DNA of 64,000 nucleotides from Gordonia sp. X0973 (lineage in GTDB: Bacteria; Actinomycetota; Actinomycetes; Mycobacteriales; Mycobacteriaceae). Under the pieces are notes generated by a model. That model had not been told where the DNA came from, made no database searches, and saw nothing but the letters and a program-made list of their open reading frames with translations. The translations under genes and the position numbers were made by a program. Below, piece by piece: positions 1-9,063 of this stretch. The stretch lies in contig NZ_CP054691.1 in the NCBI RefSeq assembly GCF_013348785.1, forward strand, positions 2,232,001-2,296,000, read 5' to 3'. Positions within the stretch are counted from its first letter, which is position 1. Every line of letters starts with the position of its first letter.

Positions 1-309
1 GCATTCGACGGAACCCGCCTCCCCGACGCGCAGCGGCTGTCGATCCTGCTGCTCGTCTCCGGCTTCCTGCGCAACCACGTGCGGATGTCGGCGGATATGG
101 GGGCGTTCGAGCCCGACCGCCCGTCGTCGGCGGACCACTACAACGCCGTGCTGGGGCACGTCATCGACGAGCAGCGTTACCCGAACCTGACGCGCGCCGT
201 GCGCGGCGACTTCGCCGACGACGACGAGAACTTCTTCACCGACGAGCTGCGCGTCGGCCTCGACCTCATTCTCGACGGGGTGGCCGCGCGCATCGCCGCG
301 GACGGCTGA
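1..309 (+). CDS. TetR-family regulator, C-terminal part (5' end outside window)
   Basis: The reading frame is open from base 1 and ends at a TGA at 307-309, leaving about 102 residues of a protein that starts upstream of the window. No DNA-binding domain is present. The end of the protein (DELRVGLDLILDGVAARI) has the pattern common at the C terminus of TetR regulators of the tetracycline-repressor-like class, in which the last helices form the dimer interface and ligand pocket. An Asp/Glu-rich linker precedes it. The ligand and target cannot be told from this fragment. The next gene, an FKBP lipoprotein, has its own promoter, so no link between the two is shown. Confidence 0.6.
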   Translation, partial: AFDGTRLPDAQRLSILLLVSGFLRNHVRMSADMGAFEPDRPSSADHYNAVLGHVIDEQRYPNLTRAVRGDFADDDENFFTDELRVGLDLILDGVAARIAADG

Positions 310-343
310 TCCCGCGGAATCCGGGAGCCATCGCGCCGCCTGC

Positions 344-349
344 TAGGTT
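344..349 (+). promoter_or_regulatory. -10 element of a probable leaderless promoter (FKBP gene)
   Basis: TAGGTT lies exactly 6 nt before the ATG at 356, so transcription would begin at the A of the start codon. No Shine-Dalgarno sequence can fit. Inferred from spacing only. Confidence 0.5.
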
Positions 350-355
350 GGCGGA

Positions 356-964
356 ATGCGCAAATCTGCTCTGATCCCCGCCGCGACCCTCGCCTGCACC
401 GCTGTTCTGCTCGCCGGGTGCGGCGGCAAGAACAACGACAAGGCGGCCGACGACCAGCCGGAGACGGGCACCTGCCCGACCGCAGCCGCACCGGCCGGTG
501 CCGCGACCACCTGGACGCTGGCCGGGGCGACCGGCGACATCAAGGTGGTCGCACCGACCGCGCAGCACGCCCCCGGCGTCACCGTCGGCACCCCGTTCAC
601 GGTGGGCCAGACCACCGTCCACGTGCTCACCCCCGGCTCCGGCGACAAGACGATCACCGCCGACGACATGGTGTCGGTCTGCTACATGGGCGTCAACGGT
701 CGTGACGGGAAGGTCTTCGACAGCGCCTACCAGCGCGGCACCCCCGCATCCTTCCCGCTGACCAACGTCGTCACCGGTTTCCAGAAGGCGATCGTCGGCC
801 AGAAGCCGGGCGCGACCGTCGCGGTCGCGATGACGCCCGACGACGGCTACAAGGCGATGGGCGGGATGCCCGACGCCGGCATCCAGGCCGACGATCCGCT
901 CGTCTTCGTGCTGCAGATCAAGGCCATCGAGCCGACCGACGGCAGCGGCGGCCCGACCCCGTAG
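356..964 (+). CDS. FKBP-type peptidyl-prolyl cis-trans isomerase lipoprotein
   Basis: A 202-residue lipoprotein. The N terminus is a lipoprotein signal peptide with lipobox LLAGC (lipidated Cys22), followed by a short charged linker, so the protein should be anchored on the outer face of the membrane. Residues about 95-195 form one FKBP domain (VCYMGVNGRDGKVFDS, then GFQKAIVGQKPG and FVLQIKAIE), the fold that catalyses Xaa-Pro isomerisation in exported proteins. The ATG at 356 is supported by the signal peptide and by the promoter placed for leaderless transcription. It converges with the heme oxygenase gene, 7 bp apart, without a visible terminator. Confidence 0.88.
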   Translation: MRKSALIPAATLACTAVLLAGCGGKNNDKAADDQPETGTCPTAAAPAGAATTWTLAGATGDIKVVAPTAQHAPGVTVGTPFTVGQTTVHVLTPGSGDKTITADDMVSVCYMGVNGRDGKVFDSAYQRGTPASFPLTNVVTGFQKAIVGQKPGATVAVAMTPDDGYKAMGGMPDAGIQADDPLVFVLQIKAIEPTDGSGGPTP

Positions 965-971
965 ACGGGAT

Positions 972-1613
972 CTACCGGGCTTCCAGCGCGCCGAACAGCC
1001 GCTGGTTGTACTCGAAGGCGCTGATCGCCTCGGCGGTCAGCGCGCCGACCCCGGCGCGGTCGAGGTCGAGGGCGTCGAGCCGGTCGCGGTAGGCGTCCTT
1101 GTAGCGCTTCACCTTGTCGATGCGGTCGAATCGGTAGAACGTCAACGCCTCCGGCGCGACGCCGTACAGGTTGCGCATCCGGTTGGCGATGATCTGCCCG
1201 CCGGAGAGATCCCCCAGATAGCGCGTGTAGTGATGGGCCAGGTAGCGCACGGCGTCGGCCCGCGAGGCCTCGATCGCCGCCACGTATTCCGCAGTCACCG
1301 GCAACATCGTGAGCGCGGACGGCTCGGCGCCGAGTGCGAGCAGGTCGGCCGTCAACGACGGCACGCGGCGCAACCTGTCGTCGAGGACGGCGTCGGCGAT
1401 CGGGTTCCCCGACAACCCGCTGCCGGTGTCTTCGAGTGCCCGGTAGACGAACAGCAGCTGCCCGGCCAGCGCGACATACGCATCGACGTCGAGCTTGCCG
1501 CCCATCAGGTCGGTCACGAACGCGGAGTGTTCGGCGTTCTCGTGTGCCTTCGCGGTGGCCGCACGCAGGACATCGGAGTTCCGGTGGTCGGTCGCAATTG
1601 CCATGCCCGCCAT
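972..1613 (-). CDS. Biliverdin-producing heme oxygenase
   Basis: A 213-residue protein with the layout of bacterial HmuO-type heme oxygenases. The axial heme ligand is His24 in AHENAEHSAF, and the distal helix carries the signature YLGDLSGGQII near residue 135. The enzyme opens heme with O2 and reductant to biliverdin, CO and ferrous iron, and works in the cytosol in heme-iron use. Start: the ATG at 1613 follows GAGGGGG at SD distance; an in-frame ATG three codons later is possible. The upstream 1614-1655 segment is AT-richer, but I could not fit a convincing IdeR/DtxR box. No heme-uptake gene lies beside it. Confidence 0.9.
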   Translation of the reverse strand: MAGMAIATDHRNSDVLRAATAKAHENAEHSAFVTDLMGGKLDVDAYVALAGQLLFVYRALEDTGSGLSGNPIADAVLDDRLRRVPSLTADLLALGAEPSALTMLPVTAEYVAAIEASRADAVRYLAHHYTRYLGDLSGGQIIANRMRNLYGVAPEALTFYRFDRIDKVKRYKDAYRDRLDALDLDRAGVGALTAEAISAFEYNQRLFGALEAR

Positions 1614-1655
1614 CCTACCCCCTCAAGTGAGGTAACCCTTAGTATGTGAGTCGAG

Positions 1656-2618
1656 TCACCTGGCGGCCGGGGTGAGCTTCACGACCAGGGCGCGGTGATC
1701 GGACCCGGGCAGGGTGTAGGTCTTCACGTGGGTGGCGACGAAATGCGAGCTGATGACGTGGTCGATCCCGACGACCGGTCCGGTGAACCGATCGGTGGGG
1801 TACGTCGGCAACCAGCCGCCGCCGGCCTGATCGGTGGCATCGGCGACGCCGCCGGTCAACAGCTCGCGGAAGTGCTTGTGGTCCCACGTCGCATTGAAGT
1901 CCCCGGCGGCGATCATCGGGTGCCGCCCCATCCCCTCGAGGTGGCCGCGCAGCACGCCCATGTCCTTGACCGCCAGCTCGCCGTAGCCGGCCCCTGGGAC
2001 GGGTGCGCCCGGGTGGACCGCGAAGACCGTCGTCGACGGCACGCCCGGGACGTCGGTGACGGCGGCGAGGTTGTTCAGGACCATGCCGGGAAGCACCCGC
2101 TGCTCGCGCAGAGGCCCCCGGGTCAGCAACGCCGTTCCCGAGGCCGCGGGTCCGGGTACCGCAAAGGCGTTCGGCAACATCGTCACGATGGGCGACGCCT
2201 GGATCCGGGCCCACGCCTGCGGCGTCAACTCCTGCAGGCTGACGATCTCCGGGCGCTCGCGTTCGACGATCCGCGACAGCTCGCCGATGTCACCCTCGCC
2301 CACCATCAGATTCGACGTGATGACCGTGAACGTGGGTGCCGACGCCGAGACCGGCGCGGCGCGCCACAGCGGTAGCTGGGTGACGAGGAGCCCGCCCACC
2401 ACGAGTACCGACAGGCCGGCGAGGATCCAGCTGCGCAGGCTGGCGAACACCAGCACGGCGGCCGCGGTGGTCAGGACCGCGAGTGGAACCGCGCTGGTCG
2501 GATAGATGGTCAGGTTTCCGCTCGACCGGTAGAAGTGCAGCACGAGTGCGGCGACACCGGTGACGAGCAGCACTAGGCCGACGGCCAGCAGGCCCATCCG
2601 CAACACCTTGGAAATCAC
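1656..2618 (-). CDS. Membrane-anchored endonuclease/exonuclease/phosphatase family protein
   Basis: A 320-residue protein in two parts. Residues 1-105 hold three hydrophobic helices with short loops. The rest is an endonuclease/exonuclease/phosphatase (DNase I-like) domain: SLQEL holds the metal-binding Glu, AGDFNA the Asp/Asn pair, GIDHV and PGSDHR the C-terminal Asp/His residues. The family hydrolyses phosphodiesters or phosphomonoesters with Mg2+; the domain is probably outside the membrane, and the substrate is unknown. Start chosen: GTG at 2618, preceded by AGGGTGG; a longer open frame upstream only shadows glnE. It lies 23 bp downstream of glnE on the same strand and may be co-transcribed with it. 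Confidence 0.8.
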   Translation of the reverse strand: MISKVLRMGLLAVGLVLLVTGVAALVLHFYRSSGNLTIYPTSAVPLAVLTTAAAVLVFASLRSWILAGLSVLVVGGLLVTQLPLWRAAPVSASAPTFTVITSNLMVGEGDIGELSRIVERERPEIVSLQELTPQAWARIQASPIVTMLPNAFAVPGPAASGTALLTRGPLREQRVLPGMVLNNLAAVTDVPGVPSTTVFAVHPGAPVPGAGYGELAVKDMGVLRGHLEGMGRHPMIAAGDFNATWDHKHFRELLTGGVADATDQAGGGWLPTYPTDRFTGPVVGIDHVISSHFVATHVKTYTLPGSDHRALVVKLTPAAR

Positions 2619-2641
2619 CCGGACCACCCTATCGGTGGGCC

Positions 2642-5600
2642 TCAGGCGCCGAACACGTCGGTCACCACTGCCTTGGCGCGGCGCGTGACCCGCAGATAGT
2701 GCTCGAGGAACTCCGACGCCTCGTCGGCCGGCCACCCGGCCGCGAAGGCGACCGCGCGCAGCGCCGCACCGGGGCCGGGTAGTTCGTCGACGGGCTTGCC
2801 GCGCACCAGGACCAGCGCGTTGCGCGCCTTGGTCGCGGTCAGCCAGGCGTCGCGCAGCAGGTCGACCTCCTGCTCCGGGAGCAGCTCGTCCGCGGCGATC
2901 GCGTCGAGCGACTCCAGCGTCGACGTGTTGTGCAGCGACGGGTGGTCGTGGGCGTGGCGCAACTGCACCAGCTGCACGGTCCACTCGATGTCGGCCAGAC
3001 CTCCCCGCCCCAACTTCGTGTGTAGCGCCGGATCGGCGCCGCGCGGCAGTCGTTCGGCGTCGACGCGCGCCTTGATCCGCCGGATCTCGCGTACCGCCTC
3101 GGGCGAGACGCCGCCCTCCGGGTAGCGGATGGCGTCGGCCATGTGCAGGAAGTCGATGCCCAACTCCTGGTCGCCGGCCACCTGGTGGGCGCGCAGCAAC
3201 GCCTGGATCTCCCAGGGCTGCGCCCACTGCTCGTAGTACGCCCGGTAGGACGCCAGCGTGCGGACGACCGGTCCGTTGCGCCCCTCCGGGCGCAGGTCGA
3301 TGTCGACCTCCAGCGGCGGATCGGCGCTGGGCGTCCCCAGCATCGTGCGGACGTTCTCGGCGACGGTCTGGGCCCACTTGAGCGCCGCCGTCTCGTCATC
3401 GGCGCCGGGAGCGGCAGCGAGCGGGCCGGATCCGGCACTGCCGGCCACCGGCTCGCAGACGAACATCACGTCGGCGTCGGAACCGTAGCCGAGTTCGCCG
3501 CCGCCGAGGCGGCCCATGCCGATGACCGCGATCCGGGCCGGCGCCTCCTCCCCCGGTGCCAGCGACTCCGCGATCACCACCTGCAGCGACGCGTCGAGTA
3601 CGGCCGCCCACACCGAGGAGAGGGCCGCGCACACCTGCTGCACGTCGAGCAGGCCGAGCACGTCGGCCGAGGCGATACGGGCCAGCTCCGCGCGCCGGTG
3701 CCCGCGGGCCACCGCCACCGCCTGCTTGAGGTCGCTGCGCCGCACCGTCGAGGCCACGAGCCCCTTGGCGACGTCGGCCGGGTCGACGCCGACCAGCTTC
3801 GGCCCATCCGGCCCGTCGGTGTAGAGCTTGATGACCTCCGGCGCCCGCATCAGCAACTCGGCGATATAGGCAGAGGTCCCTAGGACGTGCATGAGTCGCT
3901 GCGCGACCACCCCGTCGTCGCGCAGCAACCGCAGGAACCACGTGGCGTCGACCAGTTCCTCACACAACCGCCGGTAGTTGAGCAGTCCGGCGTCGGGATA
4001 GGGGGTACGGCTGATCCACTCCAGCAGCGACGGGAGGATCAGCAGCTGGATCTGTCCGCGGCGCCCCGGCGTCGACGCCAGCGCGCGGATGTGTCCGAGC
4101 GCCCGTTCCGGCTCGGCGTAGCCGAGGGCGGCCAGCCGACGCTGCGCGGACTCGTTGGACAGCGTCAGCTCGTCGGCCTCGAATCGCGTCACCGACTCCA
4201 ACAGCGGTCGGTAGAACAGCTTCTCGTGCAGCTGCCGGATGCGCTGGCGCTGCGCGCGCAGTTCGGCGCGCAGGACACCGGCCGCGTCGAGGTCGGCGGT
4301 GGGTCGGATGTGCGCGGCCCGCGCCAGCCAGCGCATCGCGGTGGCGTCGTCGGGGTCGGGCAGGACGTGCGTGCGCGAGAGGCGCTGCAATTGGAGCCGG
4401 TGCTCGAGCAGGCGCATGTACTGGTAGGAGGCGGAGAGGTTCGCGCCGTCATCCCGTCCGACGTATCCGCCCGCGGTGAGCGCGGCCAGCGCGTCGACCG
4501 TGGACTGGACCCGCAGCGACTCGTCCACGCGCCCGTGGACCATCTGCAGCAGCTGCACCGCGAACTCCACGTCGCGCAGGCTCCCGCTGCCGAGTTTGAG
4601 GTTGCGCTCGCGCAGCTCCGCGGGCACCAGCGACTCGACGCGGCGCCGCATCGCCTGGACGTCGACGACGAAATCGTCGCGTTCGGCCGCGGTCCACACC
4701 ATCGGGGTGACCGCGTCGATGTACTCCGCGGCTAACCCCATGTCGCCACACATGGCGCGCGCCTTCAGCAGGGCCTGGAACTCCCACGTCTTCGCCCAGC
4801 GCTGGTAGTAGGCCAGATGGCTCTCGACGGTGCGCGTCAGGGCCCCGGCCTTGCCCTCCGGCCGCAGCGCAGCGTCCACGTCGAAGAACGCGGCCGAGCC
4901 AAGCCGCATGAACTCCCCCGCGATCCGCGCCGATACCGAGTCGGCCGGCTCCGCGACGAAGATGACGTCGACGTCGGAGACGTAGTTGAGTTCGCGGGCG
5001 CCGCATTTGCCCATCGCGATGACGGCCAGCCGCGTCTGCAACGGGTCCTGCCCGCACACGTCGGCGACGGCGACCGCCAGTGCCGCGGTCAGCGCGGCGT
5101 CGGCGAGTTCGGCGAGCAGTTCCCCAACCCGGGGCATCGCGACGAACGGTTCGTCCTGGACGACGGCAGCGAGATCGTGTGCGGCGATCACCAGCAGTTG
5201 GTCGCGGTAGGCGGTGCGCAGGGCGTTGACCGCGTCCGGGCCGGTGATCTCCGCGCGGAACAGCAGGTCGTCGGGGCCGGCCGAGGGATCGGGTTGCGCG
5301 CGCACCGATTCGAGCATGGCCGCGCGCATGCCCGGCGCGTCGGGCAGCTCCGCCGCGGTCAGCAGCCGCCACGAGCCGGGTTCGGCCACCAGGTGGTCGC
5401 CCAGCGCGTCCGACGCCCCCACCACGCCGAACAGGCGCCCGCGGAAGGAGGTGTCCCGGTCGATCAGTTCGTCGACCTGCGACCACTGCGGACCCAGCGC
5501 CTCGGCCAGCCGCACGAGGGTCCGCAGCGCCAGGTCGGCGTCGGGTGCCCGCGACAGGGCCCACGCGACGTCGGCGCGCTCCTGCGTGTTCCAGCCCAAC

Positions 5601-5674
5601 CGGGCGAGGTTCTCCCCCGCAGCCGGGTCGAGCAGCCCGAGCCGACCGGTGCTGGGGACGGATCCGCGGCGCAT
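2642..5674 (-). CDS. glnE: Bifunctional glutamine synthetase adenylyltransferase / adenylyl-removing enzyme
   Basis: A 1010-residue GlnE with two nucleotidyltransferase domains in tandem, each followed by a helical GlnD-PII-uridylyltransferase-type domain. The two active-site motifs are [14 protein letters not shown] (about residue 228) and [14 protein letters not shown] (about residue 730). By family knowledge the N-terminal half removes AMP from glutamine synthetase and the C-terminal half adds it, tuning nitrogen assimilation. Its length is normal. It starts 4 nt after the glnA2 stop, so the two are one operon, the order known in M. tuberculosis. Its likely target is a GlnA1-type synthetase outside the window, because the adjacent GlnA2 lacks an adenylylation site. 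Confidence 0.96.
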   Translation of the reverse strand: MRRGSVPSTGRLGLLDPAAGENLARLGWNTQERADVAWALSRAPDADLALRTLVRLAEALGPQWSQVDELIDRDTSFRGRLFGVVGASDALGDHLVAEPGSWRLLTAAELPDAPGMRAAMLESVRAQPDPSAGPDDLLFRAEITGPDAVNALRTAYRDQLLVIAAHDLAAVVQDEPFVAMPRVGELLAELADAALTAALAVAVADVCGQDPLQTRLAVIAMGKCGARELNYVSDVDVIFVAEPADSVSARIAGEFMRLGSAAFFDVDAALRPEGKAGALTRTVESHLAYYQRWAKTWEFQALLKARAMCGDMGLAAEYIDAVTPMVWTAAERDDFVVDVQAMRRRVESLVPAELRERNLKLGSGSLRDVEFAVQLLQMVHGRVDESLRVQSTVDALAALTAGGYVGRDDGANLSASYQYMRLLEHRLQLQRLSRTHVLPDPDDATAMRWLARAAHIRPTADLDAAGVLRAELRAQRQRIRQLHEKLFYRPLLESVTRFEADELTLSNESAQRRLAALGYAEPERALGHIRALASTPGRRGQIQLLILPSLLEWISRTPYPDAGLLNYRRLCEELVDATWFLRLLRDDGVVAQRLMHVLGTSAYIAELLMRAPEVIKLYTDGPDGPKLVGVDPADVAKGLVASTVRRSDLKQAVAVARGHRRAELARIASADVLGLLDVQQVCAALSSVWAAVLDASLQVVIAESLAPGEEAPARIAVIGMGRLGGGELGYGSDADVMFVCEPVAGSAGSGPLAAAPGADDETAALKWAQTVAENVRTMLGTPSADPPLEVDIDLRPEGRNGPVVRTLASYRAYYEQWAQPWEIQALLRAHQVAGDQELGIDFLHMADAIRYPEGGVSPEAVREIRRIKARVDAERLPRGADPALHTKLGRGGLADIEWTVQLVQLRHAHDHPSLHNTSTLESLDAIAADELLPEQEVDLLRDAWLTATKARNALVLVRGKPVDELPGPGAALRAVAFAAGWPADEASEFLEHYLRVTRRAKAVVTDVFGA

Positions 5675-5678
5675 CGGC

Positions 5679-7019
5679 CTACAACGGCAGGTAGTTGCGC
5701 AGCTCGAACGGGGTGACGTGGCTCCGGTACGCCGACCACTCCGCCCACTTGTTGCGCAGGAAGTAGTCGAAGACGTGCTCGCCGAGCGCCTCGGCGACCA
5801 GTTCGGAGCGCTCCATCTCGTTCAGCGCGTCGGCGAGGCTGCCCGGCAGCTCCCGATACCCCATGGCCCGGCGCTCGCCCGCGGTCAACGCCCACACGTC
5901 GTCCTCGGCCTCCTCGGGCAACTCGTAGCCCTCGGCGATGCCCTTGAGCCCGGCGGCGAGCAGCACGGCGAACGTCAGGTAGGGGTTGCACGCCGAGTCG
6001 GGGCTGCGCACCTCGATGCGGCGCGACGAGCCCTTGTTCGGCGTGTACAACGGCAGCCGCACCAGCGCCGAGCGGTTGGCCCGGCCCCAGGTCGCGGCGG
6101 TCGGCGCCTCACCGCCGTGGATCAGCCGCTTGTAGCTGTTGACCCACTGGTTGGTGACCGCGCTCAACTCGGTCGCGTGGTGCAGGATGCCGGCGACGAA
6201 CTGCTGACCCACCTTGGACAGCTGCAGCGGGTCGTCGGGATCGTGGAAGGCGTTCTCCTCGCCCTCGAACAGGCTCATATGCGTGTGCATGGCCGATCCG
6301 GCGTAGTCGCTGAACGGCTTGGGCATGAAGGTCGCGGAGACGCCCTCGTTGATCGCCACCTCCTTGATGAGGTAGCGGAAGGTCATCACGTTGTCGGCCA
6401 TCGACAGCGCGTCGGCGTAGCGCAGATCGATCTCCTGCTGCCCCGGGGCACCCTCGTGGTGGGAGAACTCCACCGAGATCCCCATCGACTCCAGCGCATC
6501 GATCGCATGCCGCCGGAAGTTGGGGGCCGCGTTGTGCACGGTCTGGTCGAAATAGCCGCCCTGGTCGGCCGGCTCGGGCTCGGTTCCGTCGGTGGGCGCG
6601 TTCTTCAGCAGGAAGAACTCGATCTCCGGGTGGACGTAGCAGGAGAACCCCTTCTCCGCGGCCTTGTTCATCTGCCGGCGCAGCACCTGGCGCGAATCGG
6701 CCCACGACGGCGTCCCGTCGGGCATCACCACGTCGCAGAACATCCGCGCCGAATGGTGCCGCCCGTCCGACGTCGTCCACGGGAGCACCTGGAAGGTCGA
6801 CGGGTCCGGGCGCGCCACGGTGTCGGCCTCGGAGACGCGGGAGAACCCCTCGATGGCCGAGCCGTCGAATCCGATGCCCTCCTCGAAGGCGCCCTCCAGT
6901 TCGGCCGGCGCGATCGCGACCGACTTCAGGTACCCGAGCACGTCGGTGAACCACAGGCGCACGAAGCGGATGTCACGCTCTTCGAGCGTCCGGAGCACGA
7001 ACTCTTTTTGGCGGTCCAT
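5679..7019 (-). CDS. glnA2: Glutamine synthetase, type I-alpha (GlnA2)
   Basis: A 446-residue class I glutamine synthetase, the same length as M. tuberculosis GlnA2. It should make glutamine from glutamate, ammonia and ATP in the cytosol. Recognisable parts are the N-terminal beta-grasp region ([16 protein letters not shown]), [12 protein letters not shown], the catalytic HTHMSLFEG and the ATP-binding NRSALVRLP. The C-terminal region reads [13 protein letters not shown] and lacks the NLYDLPPEE-type tyrosine loop of adenylylated enzymes, placing it in the I-alpha group. The start is the ATG at 7019 ([16 protein letters not shown]); a seven-codon upstream extension has no support. It is followed at once by glnE and is divergent from panB. 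Confidence 0.95.
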   Translation of the reverse strand: MDRQKEFVLRTLEERDIRFVRLWFTDVLGYLKSVAIAPAELEGAFEEGIGFDGSAIEGFSRVSEADTVARPDPSTFQVLPWTTSDGRHHSARMFCDVVMPDGTPSWADSRQVLRRQMNKAAEKGFSCYVHPEIEFFLLKNAPTDGTEPEPADQGGYFDQTVHNAAPNFRRHAIDALESMGISVEFSHHEGAPGQQEIDLRYADALSMADNVMTFRYLIKEVAINEGVSATFMPKPFSDYAGSAMHTHMSLFEGEENAFHDPDDPLQLSKVGQQFVAGILHHATELSAVTNQWVNSYKRLIHGGEAPTAATWGRANRSALVRLPLYTPNKGSSRRIEVRSPDSACNPYLTFAVLLAAGLKGIAEGYELPEEAEDDVWALTAGERRAMGYRELPGSLADALNEMERSELVAEALGEHVFDYFLRNKWAEWSAYRSHVTPFELRNYLPL

Positions 7020-7043
7020 ATCCGCCGAGCCTAGAAGCAACCT

Positions 7044-7059
7044 GTTACGGCCGTGTTAC
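7044..7059 (-). promoter_or_regulatory. Candidate GlnR-type nitrogen box upstream of glnA2
   Basis: On the minus strand the sequence reads GTAAC, six bases, GTAAC, 25 nt before the glnA2 ATG. It resembles the GTnAC-n6-GaAAC repeats bound by the actinobacterial nitrogen regulator GlnR. The second half-site deviates, so this is a candidate only. Confidence 0.3.
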
Positions 7060-7219
7060 TTCCTGCGCATTTGGCGCGCCGCGCCGCGGCCGGAGGCCCC
7101 GATGTGACAAACCGCACTCGACTCGCCTGTTGGACCGCACCGCCGACGGTGGGAGAATGGACGGCGTCCACATCAACCCGGGTACCCGACGAGGGACTCG
7201 AGGCAGAAAAGAGACGACG

Positions 7220-8071
7220 ATGTCCGACGCACCCGTTTACGGCTCGACCGGCACCGGCCCGACCGGCGATTCCCCCCGGCGCGCCACGCGCATCCAGCAC
7301 CTGGCCCAGATGAAGGCCGAGGGCCGCAAGTGGGCGATGCTCACCTGCTACGACTACTCGACAGCCGCCCGGTTCGACGAGGCCGGTATCCCCGTGCTGC
7401 TCGTCGGCGATTCCGGGGCGAACACCGTGTACGGCTACGACACCACCATCCCGGTCACCCTCGACGAGATGATCCCGCTGATCCGCGCCGTCGTGCGCGG
7501 CGCCCCCCACGCGCTCGTCGTCGCCGACCTGCCGTTCGGCTCGTACGAGGCGGGACCGCAGCAGGCGCTGGAGTCGTCGGTCCGCTACTTCAAGGAGACC
7601 GGCGCCCACGCCGTGAAACTGGAGGGCGGCGAACGCGTCGCCGAGCAGATCGCCACCCTCACCGCCGCGGGCATCCCGGTCATGGCCCACATCGGATTCA
7701 CGCCGCAGAGCGTCAACGGCCTCGGCGGCTATCGCGTGCAGGGCCGCGGCGACGGCGCCGACCAGCTCATCGCCGACGCGATCGCCGTGCAGGAGGCGGG
7801 CGCCTTCGCCGTCGTCATGGAGATGGTGCCGGCCGAGCTGGCCGCCCAGATCACCCGCAAGCTGACCATCCCGACGGTGGGCATCGGCGCCGGTCACGAG
7901 ACCGACGCACAGGTCCTCGTCTGGCAGGACATGGCCGGGCTGACCAGCGGCAAGACCGCCAAGTTCGTGAAGCGCTTCGCCTCCATCGGCGACGAGCTGC
8001 GCGACGCGGCGGCCGCCTACGCCGACGAGGTCGCGCGCGGCACCTTCCCCGGTCCCGAGCACAGCTACTGA
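7220..8071 (+). CDS. panB: 3-methyl-2-oxobutanoate hydroxymethyltransferase
   Basis: A 283-residue PanB. It transfers a hydroxymethyl group from 5,10-methylenetetrahydrofolate to 2-oxoisovalerate, giving ketopantoate, the first step of pantothenate (hence CoA and acyl-carrier-protein) synthesis. The TIM-barrel protein shows [34 protein letters not shown], the AVKLEGG strand, [11 protein letters not shown] and [19 protein letters not shown], all characteristic of the family. The ATG at 7220 follows GAGACGACG; 30 upstream in-frame codons are unlike PanB and are left out. Its place near glnA2 is shared with M. tuberculosis. Confidence 0.96.
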   Translation: MSDAPVYGSTGTGPTGDSPRRATRIQHLAQMKAEGRKWAMLTCYDYSTAARFDEAGIPVLLVGDSGANTVYGYDTTIPVTLDEMIPLIRAVVRGAPHALVVADLPFGSYEAGPQQALESSVRYFKETGAHAVKLEGGERVAEQIATLTAAGIPVMAHIGFTPQSVNGLGGYRVQGRGDGADQLIADAIAVQEAGAFAVVMEMVPAELAAQITRKLTIPTVGIGAGHETDAQVLVWQDMAGLTSGKTAKFVKRFASIGDELRDAAAAYADEVARGTFPGPEHSY

Positions 8072-8088
8072 TCGGCGGGTCCGCCTCG

Positions 8089-8094
8089 TAGGCT
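8089..8094 (+). promoter_or_regulatory. -10 element of a probable leaderless promoter (prolyl aminopeptidase)
   Basis: TAGGCT ends 6 nt before the ATG at 8101, so the transcript would start on the start codon. Only 29 bp separate panB and this gene. Confidence 0.5.
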
Positions 8095-8100
8095 GGGCGG

Positions 8101-9063
8101 ATGCGCGACCTGTACCCGGAGATCGAACCCCACCGGCACGGCCACCTCGCCGTCGGCGACGGCCAGGAAATCTACTGGGAGGTCTCGGGCAACCCCGAGG
8201 GCAAACCGGTGGTCTTCGTCCACGGCGGTCCCGGCGGCGGGACGTCGGGCCGACAACGACGGTTCTTCGACCCGACCGTCTATCGGATCGTGCTGTTCGA
8301 CCAACGCGGTTGCGGACAATCGCGCCCGCATATCGCCGACGGCGCCGACCTATCGGTCAACACGACCGGCCACTTGATCGCCGATATGGAGCTGCTGCGC
8401 GAGCATCTGGGCATCGAGCAGTGGCAGGTGTTCGGCGGGTCGTGGGGTTCCACCCTGGGGCTGGCCTATGCGCAGGCCCATCCGCGGCGGGTCACCGAAC
8501 TCGTGCTGCGCGGGATCTTCCTGCTGCGCCGCGGCGAGATCGACTGGTACTACAACGGCGGTGCCGCGCAGATCTTCCCGGACCGTTGGGAGGGCTACCT
8601 GACACCGATCCCCGAAAACGAGCGCGACGGCGACCTCGTCACCGCCTACCACCGGATCCTCACCGGCCCCGACCGGGCTCGGGCGACGGCGGCGGCGCTG
8701 GCCTGGACCCGCTGGGAGTCGGCCACCAGCTACCTGCTGCCCCGACCGGAGGAGTCGCCGACCCCCGCCGACGAGGCGCGCTTCGCGCTGGCCTTCGCGA
8801 CCATCGAGAACCACTACTTCGTCAACCACGGCTTCTTGCGCGAGGGCCAACTCCTGGACGAGGTCGCCAGCATCGCCGAGATCCCCGCGGTCATCGTGCA
8901 GGGCCGCTACGACGTCGTCTGCCCCATGCGCAGCGCGTGGGACCTGCACCGCGCGTGGCCGTCGGCCGAACTGACGATCGTCGACGACGCCGGGCACGCA
9001 TCCTTCGAGCCGGGCATCGTCGACGCCTTGGTCGCCGCTACCGACGGCTTCGCCCGCGGCTGA
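8101..9063 (+). CDS. pip: Prolyl aminopeptidase (proline iminopeptidase, S33 family)
   Basis: A 320-residue alpha/beta hydrolase of the proline iminopeptidase type, which removes N-terminal proline from peptides in the cytosol. Visible features are the oxyanion-hole HGGPGGGTSGRQRRFFDP, DQRGCGQSRPH, the nucleophile serine in FGGSWGSTLGLAYAQ, GRYDVVCPM (catalytic Asp) and the final His in DDAGHASFEP. Length and motif spacing are normal. The stop codon at 9061-9063 directly abuts the stop of the converging serine-protease gene at 9064, so no untranscribed spacer separates them. Confidence 0.93.
   Translation: MRDLYPEIEPHRHGHLAVGDGQEIYWEVSGNPEGKPVVFVHGGPGGGTSGRQRRFFDPTVYRIVLFDQRGCGQSRPHIADGADLSVNTTGHLIADMELLREHLGIEQWQVFGGSWGSTLGLAYAQAHPRRVTELVLRGIFLLRRGEIDWYYNGGAAQIFPDRWEGYLTPIPENERDGDLVTAYHRILTGPDRARATAAALAWTRWESATSYLLPRPEESPTPADEARFALAFATIENHYFVNHGFLREGQLLDEVASIAEIPAVIVQGRYDVVCPMRSAWDLHRAWPSAELTIVDDAGHASFEPGIVDALVAATDGFARG

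Noticed and set aside
1614..1655. IdeR/DtxR iron box before the heme oxygenase gene
   Set aside because: The AT-richer segment matches the 19-bp consensus at only about six positions in any register.
5214..7034. 606-codon plus-strand ORF opposite glnE and glnA2
   Set aside because: Antisense shadow caused by GC-rich codon bias; its product is Arg/Ser/Gly-rich with no recognisable domain.
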